The notes: generated from the sequence alone by a model not told the origin. Shown: positions 11,907-22,763, counted from the first letter of the stretch. The stretch is DNA of 64,000 nt from Mycolicibacterium sarraceniae (GCF_010731875.1 NZ_AP022595.1:1860001-1924000), one strand, 5' to 3'. Program-made: numbers and translations.

Positions 11907-14882
11907 GTGCGACGACTAGCAGACTGTGTAGTGCGCTGGCCGTGGGCGGTGATCGGGCTGTGGCTTGTGTTGGCGGCGGCGCTGCCTTTGACGTTCCCGA
12001 GTCTCAACGACATGGCTCAGAAACACCCATTGGCCATGCTGCCGGGCGATGCCCCGTCCAGCGTGGCGGCCCGGCAGATGACCGAAGCGTTTAAAGAACC
12101 CGGCGGCGACGACCTACTGCTGGTGGTTCTGACCGATGAGCGCGGCCTGAATCCCACGCACGAGGCGACCTACCGCAAGCTGGTTACGGCGCTGCGCGAA
12201 GACCAGCACGACGTCGTGATGTTGCAGGACTTCGTCGAAACACCCGCGCTGCGTTCGTTTTTGACGAGCAAGGACAACAAGTCGTGGGTTGTCCCGGTGG
12301 GGCTGGTGGGTGCGCTCGGCACCCCGGAGTCCTATGCCGCCTACAACCGGGTGGCCAATATCGTCAAACAGAACACCGCCGGGAGCCCGCTGGAAGTTCA
12401 CCTGACGGGCCCGGCTGCCACCGTCGCCGATCTCACCGTCGCCGGTCAAAATGACCGGCTGCCAATCGAAATCGCGATCGCGGTTCTGGTGCTAACCGTT
12501 CTGCTGATCGTGTACCGCAACCCGATCACCATGCTGCTGCCGTTGATCGGGATCGGGGCATCGCTGGTGATCGCGCAATCCGCGGTCGCCGGGCTGTCCA
12601 ACCTGACCGGGTTGGGGGTATCGAACCAGGCGATCATTCTGCTGAGCGCGATGATTGCCGGCGCCGGAACGGATTACGCGGTCTTTTTGATCAGCCGCTA
12701 TCACGACTTCGTGCGGCTCGGGGAAAGCTCTGACGATGCTGTGCGGCACGCACTCGGCTCGGTGGGCAAGGTGATCAGTGCATCCGCTGCCACCATCGGT
12801 ATCACGTTCCTGGGCGTCAGCTTCGCCAAGATGGGGGTGTTCTCCACCGTCGGTGTGTCCTCGGCGATCGGTGTCGGGGTGGCCTACCTCGCCGCCCTCA
12901 CCCTGCTGCCGGCCATCATCGCCGTCGCCGGGCCGCGCGGGTGGATCACGCCGCGGCGTGAGCTCACCGCGCGGTGGTGGCGGCGGTCGGGTATCCGCAT
13001 CGTGCGCCGGCCGAGGGTACACCTGGTCGCCAGCGTGCTGATCCTGATCCTGCTGGCCAGCAGTGTGGGGTTGGCGAAATACAACTATGACGATCGCAAG
13101 GCGGTGGCCCCCGGGGACCCGAGTTCGGTCGGCTACACCGCCCTGGAACGCCATTTCGACCTCAACCAGTCCATTCCCTCTTACGTTGTGGTCCGCTCGC
13201 CCCGTGATCTGCGCAACCCACAGGCCCTCGCGGATCTGGAGCAGATGGCCGAGCGCATCGCTCAGGTGCCGAACATCAAGTTGGTCAGCGGCATCACCCG
13301 GCCGATGGGTGACGTGCCGCAGGAGTTCCGGGCCACCTACCAGGCGGGCCTGGTCGGTGATCGGCTGGGCACCGGCTCGGCGATGATCGGTGCGAACATG
13401 AACGACCTCAATCGCCTTGCTGGCGGGGCCAATACCCTCGCCACCAACCTCGGCGACGTGCGCGTTCAGGTGAACGGGATCGCCACCAGCCTGCAGAGCG
13501 TGGTGGACGCGTTCGCAGCGCTCAGGGGTCAATACAGCGGCGACACACTCGTCAAGAATGTCGAAGTCGCTGCCAAGCTCGTCAACGCGGTCAACCGGCT
13601 GGGTAATTCGATGGGCATCAATGTCCAGGCGGCCAAGGACCTGTTCGGTTGGGTGGGCCCGGTTTTGGTGGCGTTGCACGGTAACGCGGTTTGTGACCTC
13701 GATCCGTCCTGTGCCGAAACTCGGGGCCACTTCCAGGCGCTGGTCGACGCGCGCAATAACGGCACGCTCGACGAGATCAACTCTCTGGCAGCGCAATTGC
13801 AGTCGATGCAGGACCGCCAGTCCCTCGATGCGACGCTGCGCCAGCTCGGCGATGCGTTCGGCAAATTGCAGAAGGTCATGCACACCATGGGGCTGGACTC
13901 GCCGGGCGGCGCCCAGGCCGGCACCACGAAACTTCGCCAGGGCGCCGATCGCGCCGCCAGCGGGAGCCGCGAAGTGGCCGGCGGGGTGGATCAGGTCGTC
14001 GACCAGATCAAGCTGATGCGAACCGGACTCGATCAGGCCGCCGCGTTCCTGCTGTCGATGAAGCAGAACGCCGCCAGCCCGGCGATGGCCGGATTCAACA
14101 TTCCACCCGAAGTCCTCGACCTGCCCGATTTCAAGATGGCCGCCAAGATGTTCATCTCGCCCGACGGGCATTCGGTGCGGTATCTGGTGCTCACTAAACT
14201 CGATCCGTTCAGCGCCGACGCGATGGATCAGGTCAACGCGATCAGCGATGCGGCGCGCAGCGCACAGCCGAACACCAGCCTGTCGGACGCCACGATCTCG
14301 ATGGGCGGTTATCCCGCCGCGTTGCGTGACACGCGGGATTACTACCAGAAGGACATCCGATTCATCATCGCGGTCACGATGATCGTGGTGCTCTTGACGT
14401 TGATGCTGCTGCTGCGGGCGGTGATCGCACCGCTGTATCTGGTTGGCTCCGTGGTGCTTTCGTACTTCGCCGCGCTGGGTGTCGGGGTGCTGGTCTTCCA
14501 GTGTCTGCTCCACCAGCAGCTGCACTGGACGGTCCCGCCGCTGGCCTTCGTCGTGCTTGTCGCCGTCGGAGCCGACTACAACCTGCTGTTCGCATCCCGA
14601 TTGCGGGACGAATCCTTCAGCGGCACGCGCTACGGCGTCATCCGGACGTTGTCGTCGACCGGCGGCGTGATCACCGCGGCAGGTCTGATCTTCGCGGCCT
14701 CGATGTGGGGCCTGCTGTTCTCCAGCATCGGTACCGTTGTGCAGGGCGGGTTCGTCATCGGCGTCGGGATCCTGCTGGACACATTCCTGGTGCGGACGGT
14801 CACGGTGCCCGCTGTGGCTACTCTGGTCGGAAAGGCGAACTGGTGGCCGTCACGATTGAAGTCGCAGGGGAGTAAGGCATGA
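11907..14882 (+). CDS. mmpL10: MmpL10-type RND lipid transporter
   Basis: 991 residues from a GTG start with GAGG 5 nt upstream. The N-terminus ([20 protein letters not shown]) is the first membrane helix. A long periplasmic loop follows, then a helix bundle around residues 180-340 with the RND signature [16 protein letters not shown] second periplasmic domain (about 400-800) precedes a second bundle with [16 protein letters not shown], carrying the paired Asp-Tyr of the MmpL proton relay. MmpL10 exports the diacyltrehalose precursor across the plasma membrane in PAT and TPP pathways. The stop overlaps the next start in ATGA, so the acyltransferase downstream is translationally coupled. No MmpS partner accompanies it, as usual for MmpL8/MmpL10-type genes. 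Confidence 0.92.
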   Translation: MRRLADCVVRWPWAVIGLWLVLAAALPLTFPSLNDMAQKHPLAMLPGDAPSSVAARQMTEAFKEPGGDDLLLVVLTDERGLNPTHEATYRKLVTALREDQHDVVMLQDFVETPALRSFLTSKDNKSWVVPVGLVGALGTPESYAAYNRVANIVKQNTAGSPLEVHLTGPAATVADLTVAGQNDRLPIEIAIAVLVLTVLLIVYRNPITMLLPLIGIGASLVIAQSAVAGLSNLTGLGVSNQAIILLSAMIAGAGTDYAVFLISRYHDFVRLGESSDDAVRHALGSVGKVISASAATIGITFLGVSFAKMGVFSTVGVSSAIGVGVAYLAALTLLPAIIAVAGPRGWITPRRELTARWWRRSGIRIVRRPRVHLVASVLILILLASSVGLAKYNYDDRKAVAPGDPSSVGYTALERHFDLNQSIPSYVVVRSPRDLRNPQALADLEQMAERIAQVPNIKLVSGITRPMGDVPQEFRATYQAGLVGDRLGTGSAMIGANMNDLNRLAGGANTLATNLGDVRVQVNGIATSLQSVVDAFAALRGQYSGDTLVKNVEVAAKLVNAVNRLGNSMGINVQAAKDLFGWVGPVLVALHGNAVCDLDPSCAETRGHFQALVDARNNGTLDEINSLAAQLQSMQDRQSLDATLRQLGDAFGKLQKVMHTMGLDSPGGAQAGTTKLRQGADRAASGSREVAGGVDQVVDQIKLMRTGLDQAAAFLLSMKQNAASPAMAGFNIPPEVLDLPDFKMAAKMFISPDGHSVRYLVLTKLDPFSADAMDQVNAISDAARSAQPNTSLSDATISMGGYPAALRDTRDYYQKDIRFIIAVTMIVVLLTLMLLLRAVIAPLYLVGSVVLSYFAALGVGVLVFQCLLHQQLHWTVPPLAFVVLVAVGADYNLLFASRLRDESFSGTRYGVIRTLSSTGGVITAAGLIFAASMWGLLFSSIGTVVQGGFVIGVGILLDTFLVRTVTVPAVATLVGKANWWPSRLKSQGSKA

Positions 14883-15994
14883 AGAAGTTACTCGCCACGG
14901 CGACCACGCTGTTGACCCTGTGCGCCACCGGCGGAATCGCGGCCGCCGATCAGCCACCACCGAGCCAGCCGAACAACGACGGCCCCCCGATCGGCACGCC
15001 TGGCCGCGGATATGCCCTGGGCGGCGCCCACGTCCTCGGCATCCCCTATGACGAGTACATCCGCCGCACCGGTGCGGAGTGGTTCCCCGGCCTCAACCGG
15101 CAGATCGTCGATTACCCCGCCGGCCAGGTCCAGGGCCACACGTTGCAGCGCCTGTTCCCTGGCATCGGCAAGCTGGACGACAACTTCCCGGGCCTGGGTA
15201 TCGACGGCCCGAGTATCGGCGAGTCGGTGGACGTCGGTGAAGGCAACGTCCTTAGGGCGATCCAGGACGGCGGGCCCGGAACCGCGATCGGGTTGTCCGA
15301 GGGTGCGATGGTGCTCAACGCCGTGCAGAACCGGTTGGCCACCGATCCGAACGCGCCGCCCCCAGATCAGTTGTCGTTCGCCACCTACGGTGATCCGGTT
15401 GCACCCCATGCCTTCGGCGAAGGCTTTCTGACTCAGAACTTTCCCGTCGGCAGTGTCGTGCCGGCCCTCGACTACCGGATCCCGCCTCAGGTGGACAGTC
15501 AGTACGACTCCTACCGCTTCGTCTCGGCGTATGACAGCATCGCCGACTGGCCGGACCGGCAGGACAACTGGATTTCGGTGGCCAATGCGGTCGTGGGGCT
15601 CGCGACCGGTCACACCGCTGTCGCATTCACCAACCCGAGTATGGTTCCGCCGCAGAACATCGCGACGACCGTGAACTCCAGGGGTGCCAAGACCACGACG
15701 TACCTGATTCCCGAACAGCATCTGCCGCTGGTGTTGCCGTTCAAATATCTTGGCGTGGACGAAGACACTCTCAACAAATTGGATGCGGTGCTGAAACCCT
15801 CAGTGGATGCTGGCTATTCGCGCAACGACGATCCGCTGACCGCGCCGATCGCGGTCGATCCCGTGCGCGGCTATGACCCGGCCGCCGTTACCGCACCCGC
15901 CACTCAGGCCGCGTTCGGTGGTGGCACGGACCCGGTCTCGCAGTTGATGGCCGGCCTCCAGTACGTGCTGGATCACGGCCCCAGCACGCACTGA
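14879..15994 (+). CDS. Secreted PE-PPE-domain acyltransferase (Chp2 / TPP 'PE' type)
   Basis: 371 residues with a Sec-type signal peptide (KK, hydrophobic [20 protein letters not shown]) and a serine-hydrolase fold. The nucleophile elbow is GLSEG, with Ser near residue 140, and a later EQHLP is the likely His. This matches the PE-PPE domain of Chp1/Chp2, which build polyacyltrehaloses outside the plasma membrane by transesterification between exported diacyltrehaloses. In M. smegmatis the PE gene of the TPP locus is needed for the last assembly step in the outer envelope. The ATGA overlap with mmpL10 couples export with final acylation. The gene ends 4 bp before the convergent Gap-like gene, leaving no room for a separate terminator. 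Confidence 0.85.
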   Translation: MKKLLATATTLLTLCATGGIAAADQPPPSQPNNDGPPIGTPGRGYALGGAHVLGIPYDEYIRRTGAEWFPGLNRQIVDYPAGQVQGHTLQRLFPGIGKLDDNFPGLGIDGPSIGESVDVGEGNVLRAIQDGGPGTAIGLSEGAMVLNAVQNRLATDPNAPPPDQLSFATYGDPVAPHAFGEGFLTQNFPVGSVVPALDYRIPPQVDSQYDSYRFVSAYDSIADWPDRQDNWISVANAVVGLATGHTAVAFTNPSMVPPQNIATTVNSRGAKTTTYLIPEQHLPLVLPFKYLGVDEDTLNKLDAVLKPSVDAGYSRNDDPLTAPIAVDPVRGYDPAAVTAPATQAAFGGGTDPVSQLMAGLQYVLDHGPSTH

Positions 15995-15998
15995 GTTC

Positions 15999-16634
15999 CT
16001 ACACGCCGAGTAGGCCTGCCGCGAGCAGCATGACACCAACGACGGCCAACAACACGGCGACTTCGCGGCGGCGCCGGGCACGAACCCAGCCGTTCAGTGC
16101 TGTCATCGCCGCGCGGGTACGTTGCGGCGCAACAAGATAGGCCAGCAGCGGAATCTCCACCAGTGCGAACGCCACGACATTGAACGTCACCAACGCGCCG
16201 AACCGGACTGCTGGAGCTACCGCACCAGCAGCGATGATGGCCAGTGCGGCAAGGTAGTCGATCGAGGGCAGCGCGATACCCAGGCCGGCGACGCCGGCCA
16301 CCCACAGCGATTGGCCGTCGAGCAGACGACTCAGCCACGCCGGCGGGGTACGGTCGCGTCCCTTGGTGACCGCCAAGATCGCCGCGGTCACCAGCGCCAG
16401 CGTGCCGATGACAACCTGCACTCTGGGCACAGTGAAATGGGCCGAGGCCGGGATCCGGGACTCGAGTGCGAACAACACCACGGTGCCCACCGTCAGGCCC
16501 ATCACGAAACCACCGCACAGAAAGGCGGCCAGCTGCAGGTGGGGGCGGGGACGATTCAGCATCAGCACCGACATCCCGATGCGAAACGGCTCGAGACTGA
16601 CTGCGGCAGCCATCACCAATAGGGTGAACCACAT
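15999..16634 (-). CDS. Gap/Sap-family membrane protein (glycolipid-addressing)
   Basis: 211 residues if started at the ATG 16634 (MWFTLLVMAAAVSLEP), 11 nt after the fadD stop. A longer frame would run back into fadD and is not needed. About six hydrophobic segments are visible, arranged like LysE-type exporters, with the early SLEPFRIG pattern typical of the GAP family. Family members include Gap of glycopeptidolipid export and Sap of the sulfolipid-1 locus, both thought to help move large lipids to the surface. It is cotranscribed with the FAAL gene and convergent with the acyltransferase, so its substrate is probably TPP. The specific role is inference from position. Confidence 0.75.
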   Translation of the reverse strand: MWFTLLVMAAAVSLEPFRIGMSVLMLNRPRPHLQLAAFLCGGFVMGLTVGTVVLFALESRIPASAHFTVPRVQVVIGTLALVTAAILAVTKGRDRTPPAWLSRLLDGQSLWVAGVAGLGIALPSIDYLAALAIIAAGAVAPAVRFGALVTFNVVAFALVEIPLLAYLVAPQRTRAAMTALNGWVRARRRREVAVLLAVVGVMLLAAGLLGV

Positions 16635-16645
16635 CGGCTGATCAG

Positions 16646-18358
16646 CTACGCATCCAGGCGCACGAACTGTCCTTGGCGGTACTGCTCGACGCACGCTGCC
16701 CGGCGGATCTTGCCGCTCGTGGTGGTCGGGATCGCCCCCGGTTCCACCAGCACGATATCGGCGACCTGCAAGCCGTGAGCACGCGAAATCGCCGCGATCA
16801 CATCGTTTTTCACACCTGTGTACTCGGTGGAATCGTCCCGCTTCTTGAGTTCCAGGACGGTCACCAGCGTCTCGCTTTGCTCGTCGGACACCGCGATGGC
16901 TGCCACCCGACCCTTGGTGATCTTCTGCACCGTGGACTCGATGTCCTCGGAGTAGTGGTTGCGGCCGCGCACAATCAGCATGTCCTTGATGCGTCCCACG
17001 ATGAACAGCTCGCCCTGCGAGACGAACCCCCGATCTCCGGTCCGTAACCAGCCGCTCTCCGGGTCGTCGTTCGACGGGTTGATCAGGGTAGCGCCGAAGG
17101 CGGATCCGGTCTGTTCCGGTTTGCGCCAGTAGCCCGCAGAGACGTTCTCACCGTGCGTCCAGATCTCGCCGACGGTGCCATCGGGGCACAGCTCGCAGGT
17201 GTCCGCGTCGACGATCCGCACCAGCGGCGAGACCGGCAACTGATAGCGCAGCAATGGCGCCCCGCCGGTTTTACGCACCGCGATCCCTTGTGACAGTTCG
17301 ACGGCATCGAAGTCGACGACGTTGGGCACCTCATTGGCGGTGCTGCTGGCGACGTATACCGTCGCTTCGGCCAGCCCGTAGGACGGCGCCATCACCTCGG
17401 GACGAAGACCAATCGGCGCGAGGCGTTCGTTGAATCGGACCACGGTCTCGGGGTGGATGCGTTCGGCACCGTTGATGATGCCGATGACACCGCTGAGATC
17501 GAGGCCGTCCAGTTCGTCGTCGCCGGTGCGCCGCGCCGTGAGATCGAACGCGAAGTTCGGTGCGCCCGACCACGCCTTCGGCTGGCGAGCCATCGCCTGT
17601 AGCCACCGCGCCGGCCGGGACAGGAACGCGATGGGGCTCATCAGATCCGCTGGGTGCCCGCTGAGGATCGGTGCACCGATCCCGAGCATCAGTCCCATGT
17701 CGTGGTAGAACGGCAGCCACGAGACCAGACTGAGGCCCGGTGGGAACTCGCCGCCATAGTGCGGCAAGTAATCGGCCATCAACTGCTCGAAATTGGCACA
17801 CATATTGCGGTGCGAGATCATCACGCCTGCCGGCAGCCGCGTCGAGCCCGACGTGTACTGCAGATAGGCGATATCCGGACCGTCGGGCACCTCGGGGTCG
17901 ACGGCTTTGGCGGCGTCGAGATCGAGCGTGTCCACCGCGATCGTGGCGATCACGGCGGCGCCGTCGTCCACGTATTGTGCGGCGACTTCGAAGACCTCGG
18001 AAGTGGTCAGCACCACTGAGGGCGAGGTATCGGTCACCACCGCGCTTACCCGCTCGTCGTGGGAACCGGGTACCGGAACCGACAGCGGGACGGCGATGAA
18101 CCCGGCCTGCATGGCGCCCAGGAAGGCGACGATATAGGCCAGGCCCTGGGGGGCGATGATCAGCGCCCGGTCGCCGGGTGCGCCATGCTGGCCGACCTCG
18201 TGCGCGACGTTGAGTGTGCGGCGATAGACCTGTGACCAGGTAAGGCTCTCGGCGACACCGTTCCAGTCCCGGTCGTAATCAGTGAACGTGAAGGCGACGT
18301 CGTCTGGCGTTAGACCAGCGCGTTCGCGCAGCACGGACAGGACTGAAACGTTTGACAC
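16646..18358 (-). CDS. Fatty acyl-AMP ligase (FadD23/FadD21 type)
   Basis: 570 residues, normal for a FAAL. The AMP-binding loop is YTSGSTRLPAGVMISHRN around residue 165-185, followed by the adenylation motif APSYGLAEATVY and GWLRTGDRGF near 435, with the C-terminal lysine region TTTSGKIRR. The layout and wording are those of FAAL enzymes, which activate long fatty acids as acyl-adenylates and hand them to a PKS rather than to CoA. Here it would load the starter acid for the phleic acid synthase. Orthologues beside TPP and PAT loci are named fadD23 and fadD21. The gene starts at ATG 18358 and leads a two-gene unit with the Gap-like gene. Confidence 0.88.
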   Translation of the reverse strand: MSNVSVLSVLRERAGLTPDDVAFTFTDYDRDWNGVAESLTWSQVYRRTLNVAHEVGQHGAPGDRALIIAPQGLAYIVAFLGAMQAGFIAVPLSVPVPGSHDERVSAVVTDTSPSVVLTTSEVFEVAAQYVDDGAAVIATIAVDTLDLDAAKAVDPEVPDGPDIAYLQYTSGSTRLPAGVMISHRNMCANFEQLMADYLPHYGGEFPPGLSLVSWLPFYHDMGLMLGIGAPILSGHPADLMSPIAFLSRPARWLQAMARQPKAWSGAPNFAFDLTARRTGDDELDGLDLSGVIGIINGAERIHPETVVRFNERLAPIGLRPEVMAPSYGLAEATVYVASSTANEVPNVVDFDAVELSQGIAVRKTGGAPLLRYQLPVSPLVRIVDADTCELCPDGTVGEIWTHGENVSAGYWRKPEQTGSAFGATLINPSNDDPESGWLRTGDRGFVSQGELFIVGRIKDMLIVRGRNHYSEDIESTVQKITKGRVAAIAVSDEQSETLVTVLELKKRDDSTEYTGVKNDVIAAISRAHGLQVADIVLVEPGAIPTTTSGKIRRAACVEQYRQGQFVRLDA

Positions 18359-18366
18359 GGCCTTAG

Positions 18367-18927
<561 letters not shown>

Positions 18928-18950
18928 CCCAGCCCGTCCCGCAGCCTGGG

Positions 18951-19106
18951 TCAGGGCTTTTCGCCGAGTTCTTGGCGATAACCGGCGATGCGCTGCTCAA
19001 TCTCGGCCGCGTCGTGGGGCCGACCCTCTTTGAGAGCCAGTGCGGCGCGGGCGGACAGCTCGCGGATTGCTGTGCGAATGTCGTTGAGGCTATGGACACT
19101 ATCCAT
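18951..19106 (-). CDS. Small acidic/basic helical protein, 51 residues
   Basis: A short reading frame from ATG 19106 to TGA at 18951 encodes 51 residues starting MDSVHSLNDIRTAIREL and ending AGYRQELGEKP. Composition is balanced in Glu, Arg and Ala with heptad-like spacing, so a helical hairpin is likely. It sits between the sdh1 terminator and the convergent flavin reductase gene. I do not recognise a family. Clean start, good codon use and lack of any better use of this strand support it as a real gene. Confidence 0.55.
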   Translation of the reverse strand: MDSVHSLNDIRTAIRELSARAALALKEGRPHDAAEIEQRIAGYRQELGEKP

Positions 19107-19142
19107 GGTGCGAGGCTACCCAGCCGGGCACCAAGAGGAACA

Positions 19143-19176
19143 GGCCGCGAGAAATCCCTGGGGAAATCTCGCGGCC
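19143..19176 (-). terminator. Hairpin terminator of the sdh1 operon
   Basis: A perfect 10-bp inverted repeat (GGCCGCGAGA / TCTCGCGGCC) with a 14-nt loop lies 20 nt past the sdhB stop on the minus strand. There is no strong T tract, which is normal for mycobacterial hairpins. It would end transcription of sdh1 before the small ORF at 18951-19106. Confidence 0.7.
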
Positions 19177-19195
19177 CGCTCGCCGAGGCTTTTGA

Positions 19196-19951
19196 CTACT
19201 TATCGCGCCGGAACAATTTATTGCCGAGCCACACGATCGGGTCGTACTTGGCGTCGGCGACGCGCTCCTTCATCGGGATCAGCGCGTTATCGGTGATCTT
19301 GATGTGCTCGGGGCACACCTCGGTGCAGCACTTGGTGATGTTGCAGAAGCCCAGACCGTTTTCTTCCTGGGCCATAGTGCGACGGTCCAGGGTGTCCAGC
19401 GGGTGCATCGACAGCTCGGCTTGGCGCATCAGATACCGCGGGCCGGCGAAAGACTTCTTGTTCTCTTCGTGGTCACGGTTGACGTGGCACACGTTCTGGC
19501 ACAGGAAGCATTCGATGCACTTGCGGAATTCCTGGCTGCGGTTCACATCCTCCTGCTGCATGCGGTACTCGCCGGGTTGCAGATGCTTCGGGGGAGTGAA
19601 CGACGGGATCTCCCGCGCCTTCTCGTAATTGAAGGAGACGTCGGTGACCAGATCGCGCATCACGGGGAAGGTCCGCAGCGGCGTGATCGTCACGACCTCG
19701 TCCTCGCCGAACGTCGACATCCGGGTCATACACATCAGCCGTGGCCGCCCGTTGATCTCGGCCGAACACGAACCGCATTTGCCTGCCTTGCAGTTCCACC
19801 GCACCGCGAGGTCACCGGCTTGGGTGGCTTGCAGCCGGTGGACGATATCGAGCACCACCTCGCCGTCGTTGACCTCGACGGTGTAGTCCTGTAGGTCGCC
19901 GCCGGTTTCATCGCCGCGCCAAACCCGCAGTTTCGCGTCATAAGCAGCCAT
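19196..19951 (-). CDS. sdhB: Succinate dehydrogenase Sdh1 iron-sulfur subunit (Rv0247c type)
   Basis: 251 residues, ATG 19951. The plant-type [2Fe-2S] site is CKAGKCGSC plus a later Cys in the N-terminal half. The ferredoxin-like half has CIECFLCQNVC and CNITKCCTEVCPEHI for the [4Fe-4S] and [3Fe-4S] clusters. These pass electrons from the flavin of SdhA to quinone. The wording matches Rv0247c of the Sdh1 complex rather than Sdh2. The start is 2 nt past the sdhA stop (19954), so the two are coupled. Last structural gene of the operon, followed by a hairpin terminator. Confidence 0.95.
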   Translation of the reverse strand: MAAYDAKLRVWRGDETGGDLQDYTVEVNDGEVVLDIVHRLQATQAGDLAVRWNCKAGKCGSCSAEINGRPRLMCMTRMSTFGEDEVVTITPLRTFPVMRDLVTDVSFNYEKAREIPSFTPPKHLQPGEYRMQQEDVNRSQEFRKCIECFLCQNVCHVNRDHEENKKSFAGPRYLMRQAELSMHPLDTLDRRTMAQEENGLGFCNITKCCTEVCPEHIKITDNALIPMKERVADAKYDPIVWLGNKLFRRDK

Positions 19952-19953
19952 TT

Positions 19954-21870
19954 TCAGCCCTTCCGCTCAGGGTGCTCGGCCAGTTGATCTTCGGTGTAGT
20001 ACTTCTCGAGCTCGGACAGCTCGAACGTGGCCAGCAGATCGGGCCGCATCACCGGCTGCTGCTCAGGCGTCACCGTGACGTCGGGCACGACAGCGTCGGC
20101 ATCGCCAGGTGCTACCCGGCAGACCAGCAGCTTGTTGCGCCAGTGGGCGTCCATCTTGGGATAGTCGTCGCGGGTATGTCCGCCGCGGCTTTCGGTGCGC
20201 TGCAGCGCGGCCTTGGCCACGCACTCGCTGACCAGCAGCATGTTGCGCATGTCGATCGCCAGGTGCCAGCCGGGGTTGAAGAGCCGTCCGCCCTCAACGA
20301 CGACGTTGGCATAGCGCGCCTTGAGCTCGTCGATCTTGCCCAGTACCTCTTCGAGCTCGCCCTCCTTGCGGATGATGCCCGCCAGGTCGTTCATCGATTG
20401 CTGCAGCTCGGCGTGCAGGGTGTACGGGTTCTCGGCATTAGCCTTCGGCTCGAACGGCGCCAGCGCCAGCGTGGCCGCCGCGTCGATCGCCGCGTCCGTC
20501 ACCGCGGGGCGTGCGGACAGGGCCCGCACATAGTCGGCCGCACCGAGCCCGGCGCGCCGGCCGAACACCAGCAGGTCCGAGAGCGAGTTGCCGCCGAGGC
20601 GGTTGGAGCCGTGCATACCGCCCGAACACTCACCCGCGGCGAACAGCCCGGGAGTCGAGCCGGCACCGGTGTCGGGATCGACCTCGATGCCGCCCATCAC
20701 GTAGTGGCAGGTCGGACCGACTTCCATCATGTCCTTGGTGATGTCGACCTCGGCCAGCTCGATGAACTGGTGATACATCGACGGCAGGCGGCGCTTGATC
20801 TCCTCGGCCGGCATCCGCGAGGCGATGTCAAGGTAGACGCCGCCGTGCGGGGTGCCGCGGCCGGCCTTGACTTCGTCGTTGATGGCGCGGGCCACCTCGT
20901 CGCGGGGAAGCAGGTCAGGGGTGCGGCGTGCGGAGTCGTTGTCCTTGAGCCACTGATCGGCTTCTTCTTCGGTTTCGGCGTACTGCCCCTTGAACACGTC
21001 GGGGATGTAGTCGAACATGAAGCGCTTGCCATCGGAATTCTTGAGCACCCCGCCGTCACCGCGGACACCCTCGGTGACCAGAATGCCCTTCACCGACAGC
21101 GGCCAGACCATGCCGGTCGGGTGGAACTGGATGAACTCCATATTGATCAGGCCGGAACCTGCGCGCAGTGCCAGCGCATGCCCGTCGCCGGTGTACTCCC
21201 AGGAGTTCGACGACACCTTGAACGACTTGCCGATACCGCCGGTGGCCAACACCACGGCCGGCGTCTCGAACAGGATGAACTTGCCCGTCTCGCGCCAGTA
21301 GCCGAAGGCACCCGCGATCGCGTCCCCATCCTTGATCAGATCGGTGATCGCACATTCGTGGAAGACCTTGATGCGGGCCTCGTAGTCGCCGAGTTCCTTC
21401 TTGTCATCCTGCTGCAGCGAGACGATCTTTTGCTGCAGTGTGCGGATGATCTCCAGGCCGGTGCGGTCACCGACGTGCGCGAGCCGCGGGTAGGTGTGCC
21501 CGCCGAAATTGCGCTGGCTGATCTTGCCGTCTTTGGTGCGGTCGAACAGCGCGCCGTAGGTCTCCAGCTCCCACACCCGGTCGGGGGCTTCCTGTGCGTG
21601 CAGCTCGGCCATCCGCCAGTTGTTCAGGAACTTGCCGCCACGCATGGTGTCACCGAAGTGCACCTGCCAGCTGTCCTTGGTGTTGACGTTGCGCATGGCG
21701 GCGGCGCAACCACCTTCGGCCATGACGGTGTGGGCCTTACCGAACAGTGACTTCGTCACCACGGCGACCTTCAAACCCCGTTCCCGGGCTTCGATCACCG
21801 CTCGTAGGCCCGCGCCGCCGGCACCGATCACGACCACGTCGTAGGAATGCCGCTCGACCTCAACCGTCAT
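19954..21870 (-). CDS. sdhA: Succinate dehydrogenase Sdh1 flavoprotein subunit (Rv0248c type)
   Basis: 638 residues, ATG 21870 after GCGAGG. The N-terminal dinucleotide fold is DVVVIGAGGAGLRAVIEA, followed by the FAD-linkage region around KAHTVMAEGG and the substrate-site segment HGSNRLGGNSLSDLLVFGRR near residue 430. It oxidises succinate to fumarate at the inner face of the membrane, with SdhB and the membrane anchor next to it. The sequence follows the Rv0248c lineage. In M. smegmatis Sdh1 is the main aerobic enzyme. Confidence 0.95.
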   Translation of the reverse strand: MTVEVERHSYDVVVIGAGGAGLRAVIEARERGLKVAVVTKSLFGKAHTVMAEGGCAAAMRNVNTKDSWQVHFGDTMRGGKFLNNWRMAELHAQEAPDRVWELETYGALFDRTKDGKISQRNFGGHTYPRLAHVGDRTGLEIIRTLQQKIVSLQQDDKKELGDYEARIKVFHECAITDLIKDGDAIAGAFGYWRETGKFILFETPAVVLATGGIGKSFKVSSNSWEYTGDGHALALRAGSGLINMEFIQFHPTGMVWPLSVKGILVTEGVRGDGGVLKNSDGKRFMFDYIPDVFKGQYAETEEEADQWLKDNDSARRTPDLLPRDEVARAINDEVKAGRGTPHGGVYLDIASRMPAEEIKRRLPSMYHQFIELAEVDITKDMMEVGPTCHYVMGGIEVDPDTGAGSTPGLFAAGECSGGMHGSNRLGGNSLSDLLVFGRRAGLGAADYVRALSARPAVTDAAIDAAATLALAPFEPKANAENPYTLHAELQQSMNDLAGIIRKEGELEEVLGKIDELKARYANVVVEGGRLFNPGWHLAIDMRNMLLVSECVAKAALQRTESRGGHTRDDYPKMDAHWRNKLLVCRVAPGDADAVVPDVTVTPEQQPVMRPDLLATFELSELEKYYTEDQLAEHPERKG

Positions 21871-21926
21871 TTGACCTCGCTAAAACTCTGGGTTGGAAAA
21901 GTCTGATCAGTCACTGGATCTCAGCG

Positions 21927-22763
21927 TCAGCCAACGAATCTCAGGTCGGAGATGGTGCCACTGGCCACCAGCATGACGTAGAAATCGGTCAGCATCAGGG
22001 TGCCGAGCGTGATCCAGGCGTACAGCTTGTGCCGAGTGTTCAGCTTGCTGACCTGGGTCCAAATCCAGTACCGCACCGGGTGCTTCGAGAAGTGCTTGAG
22101 CCGGCCGCCGGTGACGTGGCGGCAGGAGTGGCAGGAGATCGTGTAGACCCACAACATCACCACGTTGCCGACCAGAATGATGTTGCCCAGCCCGAAGCCG
22201 AAGCCACCGGGGCCGGTCTCGGAGTGAAAGGCGACGATCGCGTCGTAGGTGTTGATCAGCGAGATGATGGCGGCGATGTAGAAGAAGTACCGGTGGGTGT
22301 TCTGGATGATCAGCGGAAAACGCGTCTCGCCAGTGTATTTCGCGTGCGGCTCGGCAACCGCACAGGCGGTCGGGGACTGCCACACCGAGCGGTAGTAGGC
22401 ACCGCGGTAGTAGTAGCAGGTCAGCCGGAACAGCAGCAGGAACGGCAGTGACAGGAAGGCGTACGGCAGCAGCGACAGCGGCCCGGTCGCCGGTAGGATC
22501 TGTGGCCAGAAATCGCTTGCTTCACCGCAAGCCTTGCTCAGGCACGGGGAGTAGAACGGCGTCAAGTAGTGGTACTGCGGGACGAAAAAGTAGTCCCGCT
22601 GGAACGCGCGCACCGTTGCGTAGATGACGAAGGCGGCAAAACCCAGATCCGTGAGGATGGGCGATTTCAGCCAGTTGTCCGTCCGCAGAGTCCGTTGCGG
22701 AATGTGGGCACGGCCGGGCGAGAAGACGCCGGTCGCAGGACGGTTACCCGCAGGTGCGCTCAT
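21927..22763 (-). CDS. Sdh1 membrane-anchor subunit (Rv0249c type)
   Basis: 278 residues, ATG 22763, with five clear hydrophobic helices. Conserved histidines are distributed across the membrane part (for example NTHRYFFYIAAI and ISCHSCRHVTGG), suitable as haem or quinone ligands. Sdh1-type complexes in mycobacteria use this single long anchor in place of separate SdhC and SdhD. It is first of the three structural genes and lies 56 nt upstream of sdhA. The segment SPCLSKACGEAS after helix 1 is characteristic of Rv0249c homologues. Confidence 0.92.
   Translation of the reverse strand: MSAPAGNRPATGVFSPGRAHIPQRTLRTDNWLKSPILTDLGFAAFVIYATVRAFQRDYFFVPQYHYLTPFYSPCLSKACGEASDFWPQILPATGPLSLLPYAFLSLPFLLLFRLTCYYYRGAYYRSVWQSPTACAVAEPHAKYTGETRFPLIIQNTHRYFFYIAAIISLINTYDAIVAFHSETGPGGFGFGLGNIILVGNVVMLWVYTISCHSCRHVTGGRLKHFSKHPVRYWIWTQVSKLNTRHKLYAWITLGTLMLTDFYVMLVASGTISDLRFVG

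Noticed and set aside
12492..14525. 677-codon open frame on the minus strand inside mmpL10
   Set aside because: Shadow of the plus-strand mmpL10 in high-GC DNA; composition is His/Arg/Gln-rich without motifs.
19972..21750. 592-codon open frame on the plus strand across sdhA
   Set aside because: Antisense shadow of sdhA; the minus strand has all flavoprotein motifs.
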